A stretch of 64,000 nt of DNA from Rehmannia glutinosa (lineage: Eukaryota > Streptophyta > Magnoliopsida > Lamiales > Orobanchaceae), in contig CM071930.1 of NCBI GenBank assembly GCA_016081115.2, positions 33,309,641 to 33,373,640 on the forward strand, written 5' to 3'. The notes beneath the pieces were generated by a model. That model saw nothing but the letters and a program-made list of their open reading frames with translations. It ran no database searches and was not told where the DNA came from. The translations under genes were made by a program, and so were the position numbers. Each line of letters opens with the position of its first letter. The stretch's first letter is position 1. Of this stretch, positions 1 to 11,007 are shown piece by piece.

Positions 1-3
1 CGG

Positions 4-569
4 ATGTCGGGACAGAGCCACGATCAGTTGATGAATTTAAAACGCTCGAATCGGGGATACTTTGCAAATATGTCTATGGCTCAAGCTTGGGACTTGTCTT
101 GGGAAACGGGTCTCACGTTATGTGAAGAAGGCGACAGGCGGCAGACTACCGGTAGTCACTCTCTTTGGTCACTCCGCTGGTCACTCTTTGGAAAGAAGAA
201 GACCCAAAGACAAAGATACGCCCGGAGGTAGAGGAAGAAGCAATAGTGGAGGAAGAAGCTTGGACCCAGGCCTCCGCCCAAAAACATTGAATATGTGGAT
301 CGGGGAAAGAAAGGAGGGATCTCTTGGTGGGCTTGACCAAGTAGCGAATTTGCAAGTGGCGAAAACTAACGCCGAGTATGAGAAAAGACTAGAAGAAGAA
401 AACAAGAGACAAACTCAGCTATGGGAGGAGAGACAGGAAAGAATAAAGAAGAGATGAAGCTGCCAGGAAGGCATATGAAAAGAAAAAAGAAGGCGGTGAT
501 GACGAGAAAAAGAGAAGAAGAGAAGAAGATCTTGATCAAGATGAAAGAAGGAGACATCGAAGGAGATGA
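4..569 (+). pseudogene. Decayed charged ORF at the 3' end of the copia-type internal region
   Basis: I do not recognise a named domain. Read across frames, the stretch encodes acidic segments (EEDP, VEEEA), then a Lys/Arg/Glu-rich, probably coiled-coil segment (YEKRLEEENKRQTQLWEERQ around 376-435). After a frameshift near 455 it continues as a very basic tail ending in RRRHRRR before the stop at 567-569. Stops and frame changes interrupt it several times. Its position just upstream of the polypurine tract is where some plant copia elements carry an extra, non-pol ORF, but similarity to any such protein is not claimed. It could also be the tail of a gag-only non-autonomous element. Confidence 0.4.
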
Positions 570-828
570 AGTGTTCTTTGTCCACCCTTCGTGTATTGTA
601 TTATGTAAATACATACAATGTAAGTCTTCTGTAATAAAGCTATAAATTCTTTATTTTTTTGTGAAGACAAATATGTGCTCTGATACACCTTGTAAACAGT
701 TGTGTAAAAGAACAAGAATGATATGATCAATAAACGGATCTATTCTGCGCATACATTCTATGTCAATACACTATCTGTATGTATCTTTGCTATTTGCATT
801 TTTGAATGGTTTAAGTTTTGGCATCATC

Positions 829-842
829 AAAAAGGGGGAAAT
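829..842 (+). promoter_or_regulatory. Polypurine tract of the copia-type element
   Basis: AAAAAGGGGGAAAT lies immediately before the LTR start TGTTAGG. This is the expected primer site for plus-strand DNA synthesis and fixes the element's orientation as plus. Confidence 0.8.
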
Positions 843-2394
843 TGTTAGGAAATTTATTGTTTAAGATTTTGATGAATGCCATGTAAAACTTAGAATAGAA
901 AGTTGGTACCCCAATTCTTGTTGTAAAATGCATTGTAATAAATAGAGCTGGCCAAGCTGAGTTAAGTCAGCTACGCCCTAACATGCAAGAAGACAATCAA
1001 GACTTGAAGGAAGACTCATTGCGAGACATTTGAGTATGGCAAAGAAGTGTAGCGGGGAACTCTCTCTTGGAGAAGCGGTGAGATGCAAACGGTGAGTGGA
1101 GCATCGGTCAAGTCAACTCAAGAAAAGCCAAGTCTCAAGTTGAAGTGACGAGAAGAGTCATCCATGATGGAAGCGACTCTAAGTCACCTGGGGAAAGCAA
1201 GAAAATGCGGTCAAGTCGAGATAATCGTAAAAGAACCATTGCACGTAAATCAAGAGATTTACTTAAACAAGTAATATCTCCATACCACCTTTCTCGGAGT
1301 GCTTAGTCCTAGAAGCGTGCAAAAGGAATGAACCAATGGGAAGCACCACACCGTGTCGAACTCGAAAAGGTGAAAGAACAATTCATACGAGGAAATGGCA
1401 ATTCCAAGAAGCGCAACAAGATAAGCCAACGATCGCAAGTGACTTTCAAAAATAAGCCTATCTCTTCAACGGACAAATTTTTGAAAGTTCACTATAAAAG
1501 GCTGAGGAGTTTGTTTGAGAAGCATGATGACACACATGTGAGATATACAAGCATATTAGAAAAACTGAAACATTCTCAATCCTCAAGCCTACATTACGAA
1601 GAACATCAATCCAACACTCACCTGTGAAGGAAAGATAACTTCAATCGGTTGAAGAGGAAAATATCGAAAACAAGGGGTCTACATTCCGGAAGGATTGTAG
1701 GAAGGTTCAAGGTTGAACCAAGTCTTAAGCTTTTGGAGGGCTTCATGATCAAATCCAAAGAGCTTGAGCAAGTGATTTGTAGTAGCAAAGCGGTTGCCCT
1801 GTGAAGAAGGCCGAGTCGCACGAGAAGCCTTGGTGAGTGATCAAGGCGTCTCAGATCGAGTCCCAAAGGATCAAGTCGGTTGTGTGATCAAGACTTGTAT
1901 CCGGACTATTACCACTTTGTAAACCGATCATTACCTAGTGGATTCCTCCAGGAGTTGGAGAAGAGAGGAGTAGAAGAATTACCCCATCTTCGAACCTCTA
2001 TAAAAACTTCATTGTGTCATTTACTTTTCAAAGACTTTAATTCTTGCATTTTTAATCGCTTATATCTCACGATAAATTTGCTATCCACTTGATAACTTAT
2101 AAGTACTAAATCAAGCACTAAATTCTTGCTTAATCAAACTTAAGGGTGTTAAGTCTTCCGCTGAAAACAAAACCACAGTCGAGTTAATTTAGAGCCAACA
2201 ACTGAGTTACTCCATCAACAGCTCGTTGAGTCATTGAGAGATTAACTCTCTTGAGTGACTAAATTGATTGTCCATCAAGGACACAGCTGTGTAGTATCAA
2301 CTCTGTAGATTTAAAAGGACTAAATCGAAAATTTGGTAAGGTTTATTCAACCCTCCCCTTCTAAACCTTACACTTACACCCCTTGGGACCTACA
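843..2394 (+). repeat. 3' LTR of the copia-type element
   Basis: A 1552-bp LTR running from TGTTAGG to CCTACA. It has a TATA-like box near 1999 and a C-rich stretch close to its 3' end (CCCTCCCC at 2351-2358). Open frames inside it (for example 1328-1627) show no domain and are treated as chance. The matching 5' LTR would lie left of the window. Confidence 0.75.
1999..2005 (+). promoter_or_regulatory. TATA box in the copia-type LTR
   Basis: TATAAAA inside CCTCTATAAAAACTTC, about 390 bp from the LTR end, a plausible U3/R position for transcription of the element. Confidence 0.5.
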
Positions 2395-3723
2395 TAGCAT
2401 TTTGGCAACAATTCGGAGCATTGCAATAGCCAATATTTGATGTGAAGTACGAAGTTTGAGTCGAGTCGAGAAGAAGTCGGACGAACTGGGCGAAAAATGG
2501 AAGAAAATGGCCGAGTACGAGTTGCTACAGGTGAGCACGGGCAGCCCGTGCCATACAGCACGACCCGTGCTCAACCCAGACATCAAGCCACCAGGTTCGA
2601 CATGTAGCACGGGCAGCCCGTGCCAAAGAGCACGGCCCATGCTCCCTTCGATGAACTGAGCAATCCTTGCGGCTACCAGCACGGGCTGGGCGTGCCGTAT
2701 GGCACGGCCCGTGCTCCTCTGCGGGAAAAACAGAGTTTGATTCGTTTTCAATTAGGTTTCGACCCAAACGAAGTACAAATAGACCCGGGGCGGCCACAAA
2801 CAGGGACACGCTAATTTTTGCCCTAGAAACCAGAGAGAAGAGCAGTTTTCCACCGGAAACTTTGAGAGATCGATCAAGACCGCAACCACACCTTCAAGGA
2901 TTGAAAATAGATCGAGAGATCGTCATCGTCCCCGAGTTCACTCATTCCATCGTATCGTTATTTCAATTAGTTAGATTTTGATTATGAATAATTTGTCTAT
3001 GAATTGTTTATCTTCGATGTTTGGCTAAACACTTTGTGATTCCCGGGTTTGGGAGTAGGTTAATAAACACTTTTATTTGATGATTAATAATAATTGAAGT
3101 TAATGTTTTCTTTCTCTATTCAATTACTTTGCTTTAATTCCTGTTTTATCAAAGGCCATTGATTTAAACTTGTTTGATGTATTGATTCATAATTATAACC
3201 GATGAGTTTCAATACTAGATCTTGAGTACTTGACACAAATAGCTTGCATGATTGAGAAGTCTGTGAATATTTGTGAGACCTTATAATCTTTTGAACTTTT
3301 GGGAGTTGGATATCTCATGTTGAGTAGAGATGTTGGCATAGATATTCCACTCGACGCTTTTACATACATCTCGAGAGAGAGGGTAAATTACTTTGGTGAT
3401 TGGTCTATAGAGAAGAATACACTTAACTTTGGTTTGATTAATCTGATAATAAAAGGGGGATATTAACTGAAACCATAACTCAGGAATCCATTCATTCATA
3501 CTTGATCTTTCAATCGCTCTTTACTTTGTTATTTTAGGATTAATTTCTGCTTTAGTATTAATAAAACCAATCCTTCAAATTTCGATAGTCTAGATAAAAA
3601 TAAGGCTATTATAATCCAATACTTAGTATATTAATTTATTAGTCCCTGTGGATTCCACCTTGCTAACCCTATTCTATAAACTGCACCGTACACTTGCGGT
3701 GAAGCTAAAAAATAAGGCGAACA
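2395..3723 (+). repeat. Athila-1 5' LTR (first ~147 bp missing here)
   Basis: Matches 8645-10045 almost throughout. It ends in GGCGAACA just before the primer site. The beginning was displaced upstream by the copia insertion at 2394/2395. It carries three GC-rich palindromic units, where the 3' LTR carries four. Confidence 0.85.
2533..2714. repeat. GC-rich palindromic array in Athila-1 5' LTR
   Basis: Three copies of a motif of the form AGCACGGGCAGCCCGTGC - short spacer - GCACGRCCCGTGCT at about 2533-2572, 2606-2643 and 2672-2714. Each half is itself nearly palindromic, so the RNA could fold into paired hairpins. The surrounding LTR is AT-rich. Confidence 0.85.
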
Positions 3724-3729
3724 GGTTTT

Positions 3730-3747
3730 TGGCGCCGTTGCCGGGGA
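3730..3747 (+). promoter_or_regulatory. Primer-binding site of Athila-1
   Basis: TGGCGCCGTTGCCGGGGA, six bases after the LTR end. This is the characteristic plant Athila/Tat-type PBS, usually assigned to tRNA-Asp, and marks the start of the internal domain. Confidence 0.9.
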
Positions 3748-3885
3748 CTAATTAAATTTCTAGTACTAATATTGCGATAAATGGAATTATTTTTAATTTG
3801 GACATTTTTTCTTTCTTTTTATTTTGTTGTTTAATTTTACTTCTACTGTGTTTGACTTGCCTTCTTTAGTTGGTTCAGGTAGTGC

Positions 3886-5309
3886 ATGAACACACGCTCA
3901 AAGCAAGGAGAATTAGCACCGTTCATACCGAAGGTTGAGGCTTTTGCTAGGCGGAATAGTGCGGCTACTTAACGGGCAGAAAGACAGCAAGGACAGACTA
4001 TGGCAAACGTAGAAGGTAACAATGGAGGCAATAACGGGGTCGAAAACGAAGGTAACAATTGGGCCAGAAGGGCCAATGTCGAGTTACCAATACCAGAGGT
4101 TCCAATGGCACCAGCAGTCCAACAACAGGCGATTCGCGATTACTTTCGCCCAATCAATCACAACTATGGTGGAATTGCCAATGTCCCAATCAATGCGAAT
4201 AACTTTGGTCAAGCGGCACTAATCTCGATGGTGCATCAGAATCAGTTTGGGGGTTTCCCGTCTGAGGATCCCAACTCTCATCTTGCGAATTTCATACAGA
4301 TTTGCAATACTATCAAGATGAATGGGGTGACTAATGATGTTATACGTCTTCGCCTATTCCCTTTCTCTTTAAGGGATAAGGCTAGGAACTGGTTAGGCAC
4401 CCTAACTCAGGGGAGTGTGAATAACTGGGATGAGCTAAGTCAGAGGTTTCTGTTTAAATACTTCCCACTAAGTAAGACACTACAGCTCAAAAGTGAGATC
4501 ACTCAATTCAGGCAGTTTGACTCAGAGCCTTTGTATGGGGCCTGGTAGAGATTCCGGAATTTTTTGAGGAGGTGCCTGCGGCACGGATTTCCTGAAGATG
4601 AACAACTCTGTTTCTTTTACAATGGGTTGATGGGGCAGACTAGACCATTCGTGGATGCTGCAGTAGGGGGTGCGCTACTCGCAAGGTTTCGGAAGATGCA
4701 TTCAACGTATTGGAGGAGATGGCCATGAATAGCTATCAATGGCCTTCCGAGAGAATTAATATGAAAAGGGTAGCCGAAGTTACTGATTTGGACCCAATTA
4801 AGGAGTTGACGGCTCAGATGTCTGTTTTGACCAATCAATTAAGTGCATTGACAAAGGCAAATGAGGGAAACGCGGGTGCACGTAATGGGGGAGTTCCTCT
4901 ATATCTGATAGAGGAAGCAAACCATGTTAATAACCAGAATTTCAACAATTTCCGGAACAATCAAACTCCCACTCACTACCATCCGGGTTTGAGGAACCAT
5001 GAGAACTTCTCTTACGCAAACACGAAGAATGTGATGCAACCACCAATGGGGTTTAATGTGACAAACGGTGTCATTAATGCTGAGGCTAAGCCAACTATGG
5101 AAGAAATGTTCACCTCGTTTATAGGTGAGACGAGGAACAGATTTAATAAGGATGAGGCAAGGCTGGATAAAATCGAAAACCATGTCATGCAATTGGGGTC
5201 CCAAATGAAAAATCTTGAAACTCAAATAGGCCAAATAGTTACGATTGTTGGTGGGCAGCATCAGAAAGGCCAATTTGCGAGCAACACTGAGGTTAACCCG
5301 AGGGAATAG
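3886..5309 (+). pseudogene. Athila-1 gag
   Basis: Starts at ATG 3886 (MNTRSKQGEL). A stop follows at 3970 (ACT TAA). The capsid-like part contains FISMVQ-type Athila wording (here ALISMVHQNQFGGFPSEDPN near 4210-4275), RLFPFSLRDKARNWL and EITQFRQFDSEPLYGAW, then a stop at 4546-4548 and a frameshift near 4685. Its C-terminal part (4710-5309) has EEMAMNSYQW and the Gln/Asn-rich linker typical of these gags, and ends at TAG 5307. No CCHC zinc knuckle was seen. Gag would package element RNA in cytoplasmic particles. With at least three breaks it is not expected to yield a full protein. Confidence 0.85.
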
Positions 5310-6548
5310 TGTAATGCCATTCGTCTGAGAAGTGGTACGGAATACGAAGGGCCAAAAATACCAGAAATCGCTGAACAGACGCAGGAGAGCATGGCCCATG
5401 CTCCCCAGCACCGGCAGCTCGTGCTCTCTGCAGTGGCAGCGATCGTTACGCCGGCAGATGCGGAAACTGAAGCAAATGGCGATGTTGAGGCCAAGAAATG
5501 ATTTAGGGAGCATCGTACTGAACAAAAAGGGGCTGAGAAGCTTAAATCTTTCTCTAACTCTAATCTTTCAAATTTTTCTATACCACTTCCTTTCCCTCAA
5601 CGTTTTAAAAAGAAAAAGTTAGACCCCCAATTTGCTAAATTCTTAGACATCTTTAAGAAACTGCATATTAACATACCGTTTGCAGACGCATTGGAACAGA
5701 TGCCCAATTATGCGAAGTTTTTAAAAGAAGTGATGTCAAAGAAGAAAAAGTTGGCGGAGTTCGAAACAATCAACTTGACCGAGGAGTACATCGCGATCAT
5801 TCAGAGGAAATTACCACATAAGCTCAAAGATCCGGGGAGTTTCACTATCCTTTGTACTATTGGTGGTGTTGTATTTAATAAAGCACTTTGTGATATAGGA
5901 GCAAGTATTAATTTAATGCCCTTATCCATTTTCAGGAAACTTGGATTAGGAGAGGTGAAGCCATCTACGGTCACCTTACAGCTAGCGGATAGATCACTCA
6001 CATATCCCAAGGGAATCGTGGAGGATGTGCTCGTGAAGGTAGACAAGTTTATATTCCCTGTGGACTTTCTAGTGCTTGACATGGAGGAAGATCGAGACAT
6101 CCCCCTGATACTCGGGCATCCATTCCTAGCCACTGCACGCGCATTGATTGACGTACAAAAAGGAGAGCTCACATTAAGAGTTAATGATGAGCAAGTGTTG
6201 TTCTCCATCTATAAAGCTGGGAACCATCATGATAACAGGGAGTATTGTAAATCAATATATGTCGTCAATTTAAGTGCTAATACTTTTAATCCGAGTCATG
6301 GTGTGTCTGCTATAGATCACGTGCAAGACGTACTAAATGGTGAGAAAGCAAAGCACATGATAAGGACCAGCAGCTCAGAAGCACGTGTATACTGCCTCTC
6401 GAATGATGCAAACGATAAGAACATGGCATTTGACCGACGGGTGACTTCTACGCTAGAGGCATTCAAAGGAGGTTCAAATCTATGCAAGTTGAATTGGCAA
6501 GGAGAAGAGCATGAAGAAGTGACTCGCATTACTTTGCTGGAACCGTGA
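5310..6548 (+). pseudogene. Athila-1 protease region (retropepsin-like)
   Basis: Same frame as the end of gag, separated only by the stop at 5307. It begins CNAIRLRSGTEYEGPK, a wording typical of Athila/Tat polyproteins, has another stop at 5499, then is open from 5691 to 6548. The aspartic-protease active site reads LCDIGASINLMPLS near 5888-5930 (D-I-G where D-S/T-G is usual), followed by LADRSLTYPKGIVEDVLVKV and the flap/ILGHPFLATA region. The usual neighbours RT, RNase H and integrase are missing. A palindromic GC-rich stretch (GCATGGCCCATGC, near 5389) lies within the frame. Confidence 0.85.
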
Positions 6549-8484
6549 TCGAATAAAACAATCGTCAAGCTATAGACGTTAAATTAGCGCTAGTTGGGAG
6601 GCAACCCAATGGCTTTGCTATTTTATTTCTTCCCATGTTTTCTTGGTTTGTTTTTTCCCTTTTCTAAGTTAGGATTTATTTGCTTTCATAGAATAGGATT
6701 TTCTTGTTTTTCTTCAAAAAAAAATTGTAAAAATCAAAGTTGAAGTGCGGCACCCAGCACGGGAAGCCCGTGCGCCATGCGCACGGCCCGTGCTGGTACC
6801 AGCACTTGAGGAATTTTTCACGGCACCCAGCACGGGCAGCCCGTGCCATATGGCACGACCCGTGCTGTATCCAGATTTTGAGGCTCGAATGTTCGGCCCC
6901 TAGCACGGGCCGCCCGTGCGCTAGTGCACGGCCTGTGCTCCTTCGGCTGAGGCAGACATAAGACGCGCAGGGGGAGCTGGAGTTGGAGATAGTGCATACG
7001 ATGCATAAGATACAAATGTGGCATATCTCCCAGAGCCACTTTCCGCCGCCACCCCCACAGTGATCCAAGTCCTTTCCACACTTTTCTTTGAAATTCTACC
7101 TTCTCTTCTATGCGCTATAATTTCATTCAAGTTTGTGGGGAGAGGTAGTAAATTTTTTGAAGGGTGTGGCGTTTTGCATTCATGTAGTTGCATTGCATTA
7201 GTTGTTTTTGATTATTTTAGCATGTTTACTGCTTTAGCACGTTTATTGTTTTCTTAGTTAATTAGGGAGTGAGTTGACCGCTTTTGTGTGTTTGTTGATC
7301 TTGGGAGCATGTGTTGAGCAGTTTATTTTGTTTTGAATTGGGGGTTGAGCGTCAGTTGACCGGGTTGAGAATAATTAATATGGAGCATGTGCTTATTGAG
7401 ATCATGGTTAAATATGCTTTGAATTATGCACTTACAAGCCTGTGAGCTTTTGAGCCTTTACTGCTTCATCGTATGCAGTCTTGTTTACGATAGAGTGTGT
7501 CATTCATGTTCATTTGAATTCTAGAACTTGCTCTGGTATCTCCGTCAAAGTCACATGTTGTATGCATTCATGAAAATGATTTTAGGCCATTTTTGTTAAG
7601 CCTTTCAAGCCTTTTTGCCTACCTTGATAATTGATTTCCCTAGTTAGCCAATTTGAGCCTATTGCCTGATTTTTGATAGCCACATTTCAAGCCTTAAGCC
7701 TTAAATTGATATATATGTTACCCTAAGCTTGAGCGTATAACATTGAGCAAATGGATTGTAAAAAAAAGGGTTGAATGAATGGGTGTCGAGAAGTAGAAAA
7801 TGTATACATATTGGGTGATTGGGAATAAAAGAAAAGAAGGAAAAAGGAAGAATACTCACGGAGAGTCGAAAAAAAAAATCGACTGCAACCAGTGAGTCGA
7901 ACATAAGTGAAAATAGGCTGGAAATTGTGATGTAAGGTGAAGGTGAATGATTTGTATGAAAAAGAAGGGAGAAATAAGAGGTGATAGGATATAAGGCGAT
8001 TGGGAGTACATAGTTGATTTTTATTCGAAAAATTGCTTGAGAAAAACGATGCGCTTACCAATCTATACACTCGAGTTGAGTCACTTTATCCATATTTCCC
8101 TACCTTAACCAAAGAGCCTTCATTACAACCATAAACAAAGTCCTTTCTGATTTGTGAATTGCATACAAACGAGTGGCGGAGATGTGAGACGATTTGCAAG
8201 CATATGATAATTCTTCAACATTGATATGATTTGAGCGAATACACGTCCCTTATAATTCTAGTGAGTAGAGTATACATTTTATCCATGAGAGGCGTGATTT
8301 GAAGTGTTTTACCATGATTTTAATAGACTTGTGCTCCGTGTTAGCTATTTGAAACTTGGTTGGTTTATGCTTGATGTCTATGGATAGATGACATGAACTG
8401 TGATGCGGTGTTCTTGAGTTGCTCTTCCTTACCCCATTTGTGTTGTCTTGTTTATAAAGTGTTGACCGGGACTGTCAACAGTTT
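6549..8484 (+). other. Athila-1 non-coding tail between protease and PPT
   Basis: Begins with GTTGGGAGGCAACCC (6593-6607), a motif that normally follows the end of pol in Athila/Tat elements, which shows that the RT-integrase segment is deleted. The remaining 1.9 kb has no supported coding region. Open frames on the minus strand at 6676-7193 read through the palindromic cluster and those at 7701-8070 through AT-rich sequence; none shows a domain. Confidence 0.7.
6746..6942. repeat. GC-rich palindromic cluster in Athila-1 internal region
   Basis: Three further units of the LTR motif type: GCACGGGAAGCCCGTGC near 6758, GCACGGGCAGCCCGTGC near 6829, and GCACGGGCCGCCCGTGC near 6903, each followed by a GCACGRCCCGTGC-like partner. 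So the motif is not confined to the LTRs. Confidence 0.8.
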
Positions 8485-8497
8485 AAGTTTGGGGGTT
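8485..8497 (+). promoter_or_regulatory. Polypurine tract of Athila-1
   Basis: AAGTTTGGGGGTT directly before TGATTGAC. The AGTTTGGGGG form is usual for Athila-type elements. Confidence 0.75.
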
Positions 8498-10045
8498 TGA
8501 TTGACATGTAGTTTGCATGTATTTTGGGCTTAATCTTGGCTATAATGTGTTGATATGCATGCATTATGAGTAAATAGGGTTATATTCCTATTTTGTGGAA
8601 AAGGATTACGCTTTGCTCGTTTTGTAGGAAATTATCGATAATTGTAGCATTTTAGCAACAATTCGGAGCATTGCAATCGCCAATATTTGATGTGAAGTAC
8701 GAAGTTGGAGTTGAGTCGAGAAGAAGTCGGACGAACTGGGTGAAAAATGGAACAAAATGGCCGAGTACGAGTTGCTACAGGTGAGCACGGGCAGCCCATG
8801 CCATACAGCACGACCCGTGCTCATCCCAGACATCAGGCCACCAGGTTCGACATGTAGCACGGGCAGCCCGTGCCATATAGCACGACCCGTGCTCAACCCA
8901 GACATCAGGCCACCAGGTTCGACATGTAGCACGGGCAGCCCGTGCCAAAGAGCACGGCCCGTGCTCCCTTCGATGAACTGAGCAATCCTTGCGGCTACCA
9001 GCACGGGCTGGGCGTGCCGTATGGCACGGCCCGTGCTCCTCTGCGGGAAAAACAGAGTTTGATTCGTTTTCAACTAGGTTTCGACCCAAACAAAGTACAA
9101 ATAGACCCGGGGCGGCCACAAATAGGGACACGCTAATTTTTGCCCTAGAAACCAGAGAGAAGAGCAGTTTTCCACCGGAAACTTTGAGAGATCGATCAAG
9201 ACCGCAACCACACGTTCGAGGATTGAAAATAGATCGAGAGATCGTCATCGTCCCCGAGTTCACTCATTCCATCGTATCGTTATTTCAATTAGTTAGATTT
9301 TGATTATGAATAATTTGTCTATGAATTGTTTATCTTCGATGTTTGGCTAAACACTTTGTGATTCCCGGGTTTGGGAGTAGGTTAATAAACACTTTTATTT
9401 GATGATTAATAATAATTGAAGTTAATGTTTTCTTTCTCTATTCAATTACTTTGCTTTAATTCTTGTTTTATCAAAGGCCATTGATTTAAACTTGTTTGAT
9501 GTATTGATTCATAATTCTAACCGATGAGTTTCAATACTAGATCTTGAGTACTTGACACAAATAGCTTGCTTGATTGAGAAGTCTGTGAATATTTGTGAGA
9601 CCTTATAATCTTTTGAACTTTTGGGAGTTGGATATCTCATGTTGAGTAGAGATGCTAGCATAGATATTCCAATCAATGCTTTTACATACATCTCGAGAGA
9701 GAGGGTAAATTACTTTGGTGATTGGTCTATAGAGAAGAATACGCTTAACTTTGGTTTGATTAATCCGATAATAAAAGGGGGATATTAACTGAAACCATAA
9801 CTCATGAATCCTTTCATTCATACTTGATCTTTCAATCGCTCTTTGCTTTGTTATTTTAGGATTAATTTCTGCTTTAGTATTAATAAAACCAATCCTTCAA
9901 ATTTCGATAGTCTAGATAAAAATAAGGCTATTATAATCCAATACTTAGTATATTAATTTATTAGTCCCTGTGGATTCGACCTTGCTAACCCTATTCTATA
10001 AACTGCACCGTACACTTGCGGTGAAGCTAAAAAGTAAGGCGAACA
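8498..10045 (+). repeat. Athila-1 3' LTR
   Basis: A 1548-bp LTR from TGATTGACATG to GGCGAACA. From 8645 on it repeats the 5' LTR, with one additional 72-bp unit containing a GC palindrome (units at about 8784-8822, 8854-8892, 8925-8967 and 8996-9038). The interval 8498-8644 is absent from the 5' copy in this window because the copia element separates it. Confidence 0.85.
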
Positions 10046-10360
10046 ATGACCCAGATATACATGGATGCAGTTGGCGGGGTCACGAAACAACTAATTTATG
10101 GCTCCAGGAGTAAAGCGGCAGCATTTATAACAACACGCAACTCATCCACCAGTTCACACGTAGATCGGGGCACTATTAGGCAGGAGGTGCAGATGGAGTT
10201 ACAGGCAGAGATGGAGGATATGCGGACGAAAATGTGAATGGAGATGGAGCAGATGCAAGCACATATGCGCATGATGATGCATGAGCTACGCCACCAGGGT
10301 CAATCACCTCCTACTGATCCTCCTGATGGTGGTGCTTTTGGTGCTGCTAATCTTTCTTAG
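10046..10360 (+). pseudogene. C-terminal fragment of a CACTA-associated plant protein (Transposase_24-like)
   Basis: The frame encodes a segment like the plant Transposase_24 type: VGGVTKQLIYGSRSKAAAF, a Ser/Thr-rich linker, then a Met/Gln-rich coiled coil (EVQMELQAEMEDM, MEMEQMQAHMRMMMHEL). An in-frame TGA at 10235-10237 interrupts it, and the final stop is TAG 10358-10360. The N-terminal part was separated by the Athila-1 insertion at 10045/10046. The family call rests on the YGSRSKA wording and coiled-coil pattern, not on a search. Confidence 0.65.
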
Positions 10361-10582
10361 ACATTGCGTTTTATTGTATTTTGTGTATTGAAATATAACT
10401 TGTTTCAACGTCGTTAATTGTAGTTTACATTGCATTTTGATTCGACAATGTGACGAATATTTTTTTGTTATATTAGACTGTGATTTCTGGTTTATTTTAT
10501 AGTTTGGGTTTAAATTATTGCGCGCATACATGTATGTTACACGAAATTATAGTGTAATCATTATTTATTTTTTTAAAAATTT

Positions 10583-11007
10583 ATTGGCGACGGAAATAAA
10601 CCGTCACTAATATGAATGGCGATAAATTAAATTCAACGGAATTTCCGTCATTAAATTAGCGACGAAATTTTCGTCATTAAATTAGCAATGGAATTTCCAT
10701 CATTAAATTAGTAGCGGAGTTTCCGTCATTAAAGTAGCAAAGGAATTTCCATTACTAAATTGTTGTTATATTGGTTGTACAGTATATATCGTCGTCCATT
10801 AATAACAACGGATTGTTTTATCTAGCAACGGAAATTTCCGTAGCAATATTAGTGACGTCTCTATTTTCCGTCGTTAGATCTTTAGCGACCAGCGTTTTAA
10901 TGACGGATATGTTTTGTTGCTAATCCGTCGCTAAAATTGAATAGCGACGAATTTGTTATGTTTAGCTACTGATATTTTCGTCGCTATTTTTGACTTTTGT
11001 TCTAGTG
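10583..11007. repeat. CACTA subterminal repeat array and terminal inverted repeat
   Basis: About ten short, partly palindromic repeats of the form (C/G)ACGGAAATTTCCGTC with TTAAATTAGC spacers, typical of transposase-binding subterminal regions, ending in TAGTG at 11003-11007. Confidence 0.8.

Larger units (their letters stand above)
1..2394 (+). mobile_element. 3' end of a Ty1/copia-type LTR retrotransposon
   Basis: The 3' part of an LTR element: decayed internal coding sequence, a polypurine tract directly before TGTTAGG, and a 1.55-kb LTR ending in CCTACA. The terminal bases TGTTAGG and CCTACA are near-inverted repeats. The five bases after the LTR (TAGCA, 2395-2399) continue exactly into sequence found uninterrupted at 8645 onward, so this element inserted into the 5' LTR of the Athila-type element that follows. 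The PPT form (AAAAAGGGGGAAAT then TGTTAG) and the CCCTCCCC-rich LTR end resemble plant copia elements of the SIRE/Tork kind. That family assignment is inference because reverse transcriptase and integrase lie outside the window. Confidence 0.75.
2395..10045 (+). mobile_element. Athila-1: non-autonomous Athila-type Ty3/gypsy element
   Basis: Two LTR copies (2395-3723, 5'-truncated by the copia insertion, and 8498-10045) flank a primer site of the Athila type, a gag-protease frame, the post-pol GGGAGGCAACCC motif and a long non-coding tail with a PPT. Reverse transcriptase, RNase H and integrase are absent: the protease frame is followed directly by the post-pol motif. The LTRs agree closely, and the 3' LTR carries one extra 72-bp unit. 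The right end abuts a CACTA transposase-type ORF at 10046, so the element entered a CACTA transposon; the expected TSD (ATGAC at 10046-10050) cannot be verified because the left flank is outside the window. Confidence 0.85.
10046..11007 (+). mobile_element. 3' end of a coding CACTA (En/Spm-type) transposon
   Basis: Contains the C-terminal end of a plant CACTA-associated ORF, a subterminal array of GACGGAAATTTCCGTC-like repeats, and the terminal sequence CTTTTGTTCTAGTG at 10994-11007, the inverted complement of a CACTAGAACAAAAG end. The next bases (AGTCACATATAATAC) occur uninterrupted at 22003 onward in the Gypsy-M1 LTR, so this transposon inserted in the other LTR copy. AGT at 11008-11010 is the likely 3-bp TSD. 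Its other end lies left of the window, beyond Athila-1 and the copia element. Confidence 0.85.

Noticed and set aside
1328..1627. 99-residue protein in the copia-type LTR
   Set aside because: Lies fully inside an LTR, has no recognisable domain, and is a single-copy frame without support.
2374..2809. Ala/Arg-rich minus-strand frames over the GC palindromes (also 8606-9263 and 6676-7193)
   Set aside because: They arise from translating the palindromic repeats in an LTR; no start context, domain or conservation argument.
4899..5525. 208-residue minus-strand frame
   Set aside because: Antisense shadow of the Athila-1 gag-protease frame.
7701..8070. Host gene in the Athila-1 tail (Phe/Ser-rich minus-strand frames)
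   Set aside because: Inside the element between protease and PPT; T-rich composition alone explains the frames.
2533..9038. Regularly spaced palindromic repeats resembling a CRISPR array
   Set aside because: Units are few, imperfect, inside LTRs of a plant retrotransposon, and the spacers are themselves repeated; no cas genes and a eukaryotic context.
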